From positions 558,001 to 622,000 of the forward strand of contig NZ_BSYJ01000001.1 in assembly GCF_030270605.1 (NCBI RefSeq): a stretch of 64,000 nucleotides of DNA. The letters run 5' to 3'. This document shows, in pieces, positions 58,409 to 64,000 of the stretch. A model generated the notes under the pieces. The model ran no database searches. It saw only the letters and a list, made by a program, of their open reading frames with translations, and was not told the origin of the DNA. The DNA comes from Biformimicrobium ophioploci (GTDB taxonomy: Bacteria > Pseudomonadota > Gammaproteobacteria > Pseudomonadales > Cellvibrionaceae). Each line of letters starts with the position of its first letter. Position 1 is the stretch's first letter. The position numbers and the translations under genes are program-made.

Positions 58409-58996
58409 ATGTTTGATATCGGTTTCTTCGAACTGCTGCTGATCGCCGGGGTGGGCCTGGTGGTTATCGGGCCGGAGCGCCTGCCGGGTGCCGTGCGTTC
58501 TGTCGCCCTGCAATGGGCCAAGCTCAAGCGCATGTTTGCCCATGCCCGCGCCGAAGTGGAGCGGGAAGTCGGTGCGGATGACATTCGCCGCGAAATCCAC
58601 AACCAGAACATCATGCAGGAACTCGAGGCCAACAAGCGCGCCATGGGCGAGTCGCTCGAGAACCTGCAGGGCTCCATCGAGCAGGTGGGCAGTGAAGTCG
58701 CGCGCAGCGTGGAGCAGGACCCCACCGGCCCCACCTCGATGGAAGAAATTGCCGGAGACGGTACGGAAACAGCGGCGAGCGATGCCGAGGAAGCGGAAGA
58801 CCTGCAGGACCCGGAGTATCCCGAACACCTGCACGACTTTGGTGAAGCCGGTTCCCCCGAGTGGGATGCGGACTTCGAGGATGGCGTGCCCGACGAAAGC
58901 CCCGAAAAAAGTCCCGAAAAAAGCGCAGACCCGGCAGCAGAAGAAACCGCCAACAACGCGGCCAAAAAGCCCGCGCCGGATGCAGGGAAAGACTGA
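58409..58996 (+). CDS. tatB: Twin-arginine translocase subunit TatB
   Basis: 195 residues. N-terminal MFDIGFFELLLIAGVGLVVIGPERLPGAVRSVALQWAKLKRMF with the conserved GPERLP, then a long amphipathic helix and an acidic, disordered tail with repeated PEKS and Ala/Glu. It forms the signal-recognising complex with TatC. It lies between tatA and tatC. Confidence 0.96.
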   Translation: MFDIGFFELLLIAGVGLVVIGPERLPGAVRSVALQWAKLKRMFAHARAEVEREVGADDIRREIHNQNIMQELEANKRAMGESLENLQGSIEQVGSEVARSVEQDPTGPTSMEEIAGDGTETAASDAEEAEDLQDPEYPEHLHDFGEAGSPEWDADFEDGVPDESPEKSPEKSADPAAEETANNAAKKPAPDAGKD

Positions 58997-58999
58997 CCC

Positions 59000-59737
59000 A
59001 TGAGCGGTAGCGAACAACCGTTTATCGATCACCTGGTGGAGTTGCGTGACCGGCTGCTGCGTATCTTTATCGCGGTGCTGGTCATTTTTGTGTGCATGGC
59101 GCCTTTTGCCAGCGAAATCTACGACTTCGTTGCCGACCCGTTGCAGCGCATGCTGCCGGAAGGCACCAGCATGATCGCCACCGAGATCACTTCCACCTTC
59201 CTGACCCCGTTCAAGCTGGTATTCGTGCTGGCGTTCTTTGCCGCTATCCCGTTCGTGCTTTACCAGATCTGGTCCTTTATCGCGCCGGGCCTGTACAAGC
59301 ACGAGAAGCGTATAGCGGTGCCGCTGCTGGTCTCCAGCGTGTTCTTGTTCTACGCGGGCATGGCGTTTGCCTACTTTGTGGTGTTCCCGCTGATCTTCGG
59401 TTTCTTCACCAACCAGGCGCATGCGGATATCACGGTCCTGCCGGATATCAAAAGCTACCTGGAGCTGGTGCTGAAGCTATTCTTTGCATTCGGCTTTGCG
59501 TTCGAGATTCCGGTGGCAACGGTGCTGCTGGTCTGGTCCGGCGCGGTCAATCCGGACCAGCTGGCGCGCAAGCGGCCCTATGTAATCGTGGGTTGCTTCG
59601 TCATCGGCATGCTGATGACGCCGCCCGACATGATTTCGCAGACGTTGCTGGCAGTACCCATGTGGCTGCTGTTTGAGCTGGGTATCATATTCGGGCGCAT
59701 GGTGAAGCCGAAGGAAGCCGCCACCGGGGCGGAATAG
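59000..59737 (+). CDS. tatC: Twin-arginine translocase subunit TatC
   Basis: 245 residues, six membrane helices. FIDHLVELRDRLLRIFIAVLVIFVCMAPFASEIYDFVADPL, ITSTFLTPFKLVFVLAFFAAIPFVLYQIWSFIAPGLYKHEKR and GFAFEIPVATVLLVWSG. The conserved Glu of the signal-binding site is in FEIPV. AGGGAAAG lies upstream. Third gene of the tat operon. Confidence 0.97.
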   Translation: MSGSEQPFIDHLVELRDRLLRIFIAVLVIFVCMAPFASEIYDFVADPLQRMLPEGTSMIATEITSTFLTPFKLVFVLAFFAAIPFVLYQIWSFIAPGLYKHEKRIAVPLLVSSVFLFYAGMAFAYFVVFPLIFGFFTNQAHADITVLPDIKSYLELVLKLFFAFGFAFEIPVATVLLVWSGAVNPDQLARKRPYVIVGCFVIGMLMTPPDMISQTLLAVPMWLLFELGIIFGRMVKPKEAATGAE

Positions 59738-59768
59738 GCTCTGCAATCGACAGGCAAAGGAATTGCCA

Positions 59769-60959
59769 TTGAGTGAACTGCGTCCATCGAGGCTGGCCGC
59801 AAGGCTGGTCGCACTCCTGCTCGCCGTGTTCCTGGCGGGCTGTGAAACCCTCTCCTTCTATCACCAGGCTGCCGTGGGCCAGTGGCGCGTGATTCGTGCG
59901 CGTGAGCCGATCGACACCCTGTTGCGCGACGATGCCCTGGACAGCCAGCTGCGCGAGCAGCTGCTGCTGGTGCAGGCAGTGCGGCGTTATGCGGAAGTGG
60001 ACCTGGGCCTGCCGGTTGGCGACGCCTACTCTGACTTTGCCCAGCTCGAAACGGAATACCCCATCTGGAATGTGTTTGCGGCACCGGAGCTGGGGCTGGA
60101 GCCCCATCTCTGGTGTTATCCCATTGTCGGCTGCCTCAGTTACCGCGGCTATTTTGCCCGTGCTGATGCCGAGCAGACAGCAGGCAAGCTGCGCGCCGAC
60201 GCCATGGATGTCTATGTCGCGCCGGTCGCCGCCTACAGTACCCTTGGCTGGTTCGATGACCCGGTGATGTCGAGCTTTGTAAAGTGGCCACCGGAGCAGC
60301 TGGCGCAGCTGTTGTTCCACGAGCTGGCCCACCGGCAGCTGTACCTGAGCGGCGATACCGCGTTCAATGAAAGTTATGCCACAGCGGTTTCTTTCCTAGC
60401 GGTGGAGGACTGGATAGCGGCGGAAGGCAAACACTACCTGCCAAAGGCCAATGACGCCTATCGCTGGCGTGAAAACCTGTTGCGCGGCCGCGCCATCAGC
60501 CAGCTGTTGATGGCGACCCGGGCGGAACTTGAGGAATGGTACCGTGCCCCGCTTGCAAAAGAAGCGATGCGTGCGGGCAAGCGCGAGGTGCTGGCGCAGC
60601 TTCAGACCTGTTACGACGAGATGGCGGCTGGCTGGCCCAACCCGCGCCAGTACAGTGACTATATCGCGCGGGTGAACAACGCGGCGCTGGCCGGTGCGGC
60701 GGATTACAGCCAGTGGGTGGAAGCGTTTGTCGCCATACGCCAGCAAAGTGCAAGCTGGCAGGCGTTCTATGCGGAAGTGGAACGCATCGGCGAGCAACCC
60801 AAGAAGGCCCGCGATGCCTACCTGCGCTCGATAGCCAAGGCCAACCCGGCGGAAGATAGCACCACTCAGGTTTCCAGCATGAAGGTCACCGGGCCATCGT
60901 TTAGCAGTGAAACCTGCATGTCCGCGGCAAAGCGCCCGCTGGCCACCTTATCCCACTGA
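59769..60959 (+). CDS. Zinc aminopeptidase-like lipoprotein (PF10023 type)
   Basis: 396 residues if started at TTG 59769, with AGGA 8 nt upstream. Lipobox VFLAGC (Cys25). The zinc motif HELAH is at 184-188 with a downstream Glu ([17 protein letters not shown]201). The [21 protein letters not shown] block is typical of this putative aminopeptidase family. Its last 94 nt lie on the opposite strand of the dtd 3' end, so the last 30 residues (from about STTQVSSMK) are unlikely to be conserved. Function is inferred from motif only. Confidence 0.87.
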   Translation: MSELRPSRLAARLVALLLAVFLAGCETLSFYHQAAVGQWRVIRAREPIDTLLRDDALDSQLREQLLLVQAVRRYAEVDLGLPVGDAYSDFAQLETEYPIWNVFAAPELGLEPHLWCYPIVGCLSYRGYFARADAEQTAGKLRADAMDVYVAPVAAYSTLGWFDDPVMSSFVKWPPEQLAQLLFHELAHRQLYLSGDTAFNESYATAVSFLAVEDWIAAEGKHYLPKANDAYRWRENLLRGRAISQLLMATRAELEEWYRAPLAKEAMRAGKREVLAQLQTCYDEMAAGWPNPRQYSDYIARVNNAALAGAADYSQWVEAFVAIRQQSASWQAFYAEVERIGEQPKKARDAYLRSIAKANPAEDSTTQVSSMKVTGPSFSSETCMSAAKRPLATLSH

Positions 60960-61303
60960 ACACGGGCCCGCTCCAGGAAATAATCATACAGCGCCTCGGC
61001 ATGCTCGGGGCTGCCGGCACTGGTGAAGCTCGGGCGCAGCCCGCGACCGGTATCCGCCTCCAGGGTGAACTGGCTCACTACCAGCAGCCCGCCGCCGGCC
61101 TGCATCAGGTTCAGGTTCATACGCCCGCGCTCATCGGGGAACACACGGTAGTTCAGGACCTTGTGCAGCAGGCGCTCGGCGCTGGTGCGATCGTCGTCGC
61201 CGCTGACACCGAGCAGCAGCAGTAACCCGCGGTCGATCGCGCCGACTTCCTCGCCGCCAACTTCCACCCTGGCATGGCGTACGCGCTGTATCAGTCCTTT
61301 CAT
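60866..61303 (-). CDS. dtd: D-aminoacyl-tRNA deacylase
   Basis: 145 residues, the family length. [34 protein letters not shown], catalytic [21 protein letters not shown] and the cross-subunit Gly-Pro motif in [11 protein letters not shown]. It removes D-amino acids mis-attached to tRNA. It is convergent with and overlaps the aminopeptidase gene by 94 nt. Confidence 0.97.
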   Translation of the reverse strand: MKGLIQRVRHARVEVGGEEVGAIDRGLLLLLGVSGDDDRTSAERLLHKVLNYRVFPDERGRMNLNLMQAGGGLLVVSQFTLEADTGRGLRPSFTSAGSPEHAEALYDYFLERARVQWDKVASGRFAADMQVSLLNDGPVTFMLET

Positions 61304-61425
61304 GTTTCCCTCGCGCTCCCGCTACGGCACCCTATTCAATCCGGACTATTTGATTCGGGCTAAGGTACCATAGAAAGCCGCACCGATTTACCTGTCGCTG
61401 ATTGCGACAACAGCAAAGTGAAGCC

Positions 61426-63594
61426 ATGAAAAAGTTTTTGCTGGTGGCCATTGCCGCCACCGCCCTCGGCGCCTGTGATCGCGCGCCGCAAAGCAACAAC
61501 ACCGCCGTGTATCCGCAGTCCACGCAGGACGAGCAGGTGGATGAGTATCATGGCACCCGCGTCGCGGACCCGTTCCGCTGGCTGGAGGCAATGAACAGCC
61601 AGGCAGTGAAGGACTGGGTCAGCGCACAAAACGCACTGTCACTGCCGAAGCTGAAGGCCCTGCCGCAATGGCAGCAGATCAATGAGCGCCTGACCGAGCT
61701 GTGGAAATACGAGCGCTACGACGCGCCCTACAAGAAAGCCGACAAATACTTTTACCAGTACAACAGTGGCGACTGGGACCACGCCATCTTCTACGGTTCC
61801 TCCGACCTGTCCCGTGACTCGGAGATGCTGCTCGACCCACACAAACTCAGTGATGACAGCACCATTGCCGCGCGGGACCTGGCCGTGTCGCCCAGGGCGC
61901 GCTATCTCGCCTTTGGCACCAGCGATGGTGGCACCGACTGGACCGACTTCCACGTGCGTAACCTGCAGACCGGTGCAGACCTGGAAGACAGGCTGACCGG
62001 CCTCAAATTCAATGGCGTATCCTGGGCAGCCGATGAAAGCGGTTTTTATTACAGCCGCTACCCGCAGGCAGAAGACGGCACTTACGATGACACCCGGCAG
62101 GCGAAAATCTATTTCCACAAGCTGGGTGACAAGCAGGCACAGGATCCCCTGGTTTACGAAGTGACGGACCACCCGAGCCGGGTGCCCTACGGACAGGTGA
62201 GCGACGATGGCCGCTACCTGCTGATCAGCCTGTTCGACGGTTACCAGAAAAACGGCATCTACTACAAACCGCTGGATGGCAATGCCACCGGTGGTGATGT
62301 CGTGCGATTGTTGGATGACTGGGATGGCCTGTATGAATTCCTGGGCAATACCGGCGAAACTTTCTATTTCAAAACCACCGCCGGCGCGCCCAATGGCCGT
62401 GTGGTGGCCATCGATATCCGCAAGCCTGAAAAAGCCGGCTGGCGCGAAGTAGTGCCGGAGCGCAAGGATGTGCTGGCGGATGCCAGCATGGTCGGCGGCA
62501 AGCTGGTACTGCACTATCTGGAAAATGCCACCAGCCGCATCGTAATTGCGAGCCTGGACGGACTGGAGCAGAAAAATGTAACCATGCCCGGTATCGGTGC
62601 CATCACGGGCCTCAAGGGAGATCCCGGCGATCCCGAAACGTTTTTCGTATTCCAGAATTTCACCACCCCGGGCGATGTTTACCGGCTCGATGTCAACAGC
62701 GGTGCAGTATCGCCGTTCCGCAAAGTCGAGTTCCCTGCAGATTTTTCCAATATCGAAGTGTCCCAGCATTTCTACAAGAGCAAGGACGGCACCCGGGTGC
62801 CGCTGTTCCTCGTGCACCGCAAGGGCCTCGCCCGTGATGGCAGCAACCCGACCCAGCTGTATGGCTACGGCGGTTTCAATATTTCCGAGACGCCGGAATT
62901 TCGCACCAGATTTGCGGCCTGGATCGATATGGGCGGCGTGCTCGCCGTGCCGAACCTGCGCGGTGGTGGCGAGTATGGCGATGCCTGGCACAGCGCCGGC
63001 ACCAAACTGCAGAAACAGAATGTGTTTGACGATTTCATCGCTGCGGCAGAATGGTTGATTGAAGAGAAGGTGACTTCGCCCGAGCACCTGGTAATCACCG
63101 GCCGCAGTAACGGCGGCCTGCTCGTGGGTGCGACCATGACGCAGCGGCCAGAGCTGTTTACCGCAGCGGTGCCGGCGGTCGGCGTGCTGGACATGCTGCG
63201 CTACCATACCGCTTCGGCAAACGCGCGCCAGTGGTCCAGCGATTACGGGCTCAGTGAAAACGCCGACGAGTTCCGCGCGTTGCTGGCTTATTCCCCGGTA
63301 CACAATACAGAGGCTGGTACCTGTTACCCGGCCACGCTGGTGGCAACGGCGGACCGCGACGATCGCGTGGTGCCCTGGCACAGTTACAAATTCACCGCGG
63401 CGCTGCAGCGCGACCAGGGCTGCGACAATCCTGTCTGGCTGGCGGTGGAAACGCGTGCGGGTCATGGTGCCGGCAAGCCGGTATGGATGCAGGTGGAGGA
63501 CTACACCAACCAGATCGCGTTTATGGCGTATCATACCGGCCTGACGAAAGCCGAAACAGAGCAGCAAGAAGCCGAACCCAAAACAGACCAATAA
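61426..63594 (+). CDS. Prolyl oligopeptidase (S9A) lipoprotein
   Basis: 722 residues from ATG 61426 (MKKFLLVAIAATALGAC, lipobox Cys17). The N-terminal beta-propeller (about 70-430) is followed by the alpha/beta hydrolase: PTQLYGYGGFNISETPEFRTRFAAWIDMGGVLAVPNLRGGGEYGDAWH, nucleophile S561 in TGRSNGGLLVGA, Asp in TADRDDRVVP (643-646) and H680 in RAGHGAGKP. It cuts short peptides after proline. The lipobox places it outside the cytoplasm, unlike many relatives. Confidence 0.94.
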   Translation: MKKFLLVAIAATALGACDRAPQSNNTAVYPQSTQDEQVDEYHGTRVADPFRWLEAMNSQAVKDWVSAQNALSLPKLKALPQWQQINERLTELWKYERYDAPYKKADKYFYQYNSGDWDHAIFYGSSDLSRDSEMLLDPHKLSDDSTIAARDLAVSPRARYLAFGTSDGGTDWTDFHVRNLQTGADLEDRLTGLKFNGVSWAADESGFYYSRYPQAEDGTYDDTRQAKIYFHKLGDKQAQDPLVYEVTDHPSRVPYGQVSDDGRYLLISLFDGYQKNGIYYKPLDGNATGGDVVRLLDDWDGLYEFLGNTGETFYFKTTAGAPNGRVVAIDIRKPEKAGWREVVPERKDVLADASMVGGKLVLHYLENATSRIVIASLDGLEQKNVTMPGIGAITGLKGDPGDPETFFVFQNFTTPGDVYRLDVNSGAVSPFRKVEFPADFSNIEVSQHFYKSKDGTRVPLFLVHRKGLARDGSNPTQLYGYGGFNISETPEFRTRFAAWIDMGGVLAVPNLRGGGEYGDAWHSAGTKLQKQNVFDDFIAAAEWLIEEKVTSPEHLVITGRSNGGLLVGATMTQRPELFTAAVPAVGVLDMLRYHTASANARQWSSDYGLSENADEFRALLAYSPVHNTEAGTCYPATLVATADRDDRVVPWHSYKFTAALQRDQGCDNPVWLAVETRAGHGAGKPVWMQVEDYTNQIAFMAYHTGLTKAETEQQEAEPKTDQ

Positions 63595-63603
63595 GCGGGC
63601 AAG

Positions 63604-63684
63604 ATGAATCGCGGAAATATTATTTTTATCCTGGTGGCCCTGATCCTCGTACTGCAGTTGATCCAGCACTACATGCAGAATTGA
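63604..63684 (+). CDS. 26-residue single-span membrane peptide
   Basis: Read directly: MNRGNIIFILVALILVLQLI followed by QHYMQN and a stop. It starts 9 nt after the peptidase stop and ends 10 nt before tag. Almost the whole chain is one hydrophobic helix with a basic N-terminus. No strong Shine-Dalgarno sequence (GGGCAAG lies close). It could be a real small membrane protein or chance. Confidence 0.45.
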   Translation: MNRGNIIFILVALILVLQLIQHYMQN

Positions 63685-63694
63685 GTTGCGAGCC

Positions 63695-64000
63695 ATGACG
63701 GATAAACGCTGTGACTGGTGCCGCGGTAGCGAAATTTATGAGCGCTACCACGACGAAGAATGGGGTCGTCCGATGCTGGACGATGCGCGCCTGTTTGAAT
63801 TCCTTATTCTCGAGGGCGCACAGGCCGGGCTCAGCTGGATCACAGTGCTGAAAAAGCGTGAGAACTATCGTGTAGCCTTCGACGGTTTCGATCCGGAAAA
63901 AATCGCGCGCTATACGCCGCGCAAGGTCGAAAAGTTACTGCAGGACCCGGGCATTATTCGCAATCGCCTCAAGGTCGAGTCCGCGGTCAAGAACGCCAGG
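63695..64000 (+). CDS. tag: DNA-3-methyladenine glycosylase I, 5' part (runs off window)
   Basis: 102 residues visible: MTDKRCDWCRGSEIYERYHDEEWGRPMLDDARLFEFLILEGAQAGLSWITVLKKRENYRVAFDGFDPEKIARYTPRKVEKLLQDPGIIRNRLKVESAVKNAR. RCxWC..YxxYHDxEWG and EGAQAGLSWITVLKKR are diagnostic of Tag, with zinc-binding Cys and His. It removes 3-methyladenine from DNA. The frame is open at base 64000. Confidence 0.96.
   Translation, partial: MTDKRCDWCRGSEIYERYHDEEWGRPMLDDARLFEFLILEGAQAGLSWITVLKKRENYRVAFDGFDPEKIARYTPRKVEKLLQDPGIIRNRLKVESAVKNAR

Noticed and set aside
61639-63696. 685-codon open frame opposite the prolyl oligopeptidase gene
   Set aside because: Same codon-bias artefact; the plus-strand frame has all catalytic residues of the S9 family.

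Overview
The window reads as a continuous chromosomal segment of a high-GC gammaproteobacterium. Gene order is very close to Pseudomonas: rph / crc / pyrE / slmA / argB / algC / coaBC / radC / rpmB / rpmG; rsmD / ftsY / ftsE / ftsX / rpoH; algP / FKBP / rsd; maeB / nuclease / rpmE / priA / SPOR protein / hslV / hslU; ubiE / ubiJ / ubiB / hisI / hisE / tatA / tatB / tatC. Crc, AlgP, the membrane-anchored long form of AlgC and many secreted lipoprotein peptidases suggest a marine Pseudomonas relative, perhaps Cellvibrionales (Microbulbifer-like). That assignment is inference from gene content only. No prophage, integrase, transposase, CRISPR array, tRNA or rRNA was seen.

Layout. 1-5.2 kb: 3' part of rph, rimK with an AspA/AstE-type deacylase, then mscS-type channel and mgtE, bounded by two clusters of REP-like palindromes. 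5.2-16.6 kb: crc, pyrE, a DUF4124 protein, slmA, argB, algC, coaBC, radC, the hdfR-maoP pair, rpmB-rpmG and mutM. 16.6-20.3 kb: a periplasmic serine-hydrolase-like protein, ggt, coaD. 20.4-26.8 kb: rsmD, ftsY, ftsE-ftsX, rpoH, DUF423, trmB, with three kinds of long imperfect hairpin repeats in the gaps. 26.9-34.6 kb: an envelope group (outer-membrane barrel, YHS protein, unknown exported protein, OmpA-family porin, M1 lipoprotein peptidase), the ABC-F ATPase YheS and a TIGR02444 protein.

34.6-44.2 kb is a long minus-strand run broken only by the FKBP gene: algP, rsd, lrgAB, dsbB, acpH, gshA, an unknown gene, maeB, a nuclease lipoprotein and rpmE. 44.4-49.8 kb: priA, SPOR protein, hslVU and DUF971. 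49.9-54.2 kb: two convergent aldehyde dehydrogenases and fumC. 54.3-59.7 kb: the ubiEJB-hisIE-tatABC block. 59.8-64 kb: an aminopeptidase lipoprotein overlapping dtd tail to tail, a prolyl oligopeptidase, a 26-residue membrane peptide and the 5' part of tag.

Most genes are housekeeping. The best candidates for something undescribed are non-coding: (1) two 79-bp inverted hairpin elements in the ftsY-ftsE gap whose arms differ at four positions yet pair perfectly within each copy; (2) two related hairpin repeats flanking the DUF423 gene with a shared core; (3) GGGGTCAGAGCC-type palindrome clusters. Others worth a look are the absence of dut between algC and coaBC, palindromes upstream of argB and maeB, a heat-shock-type promoter before hslV in the same window as rpoH, and A-rich Crc/Hfq-like motifs at two start codons.
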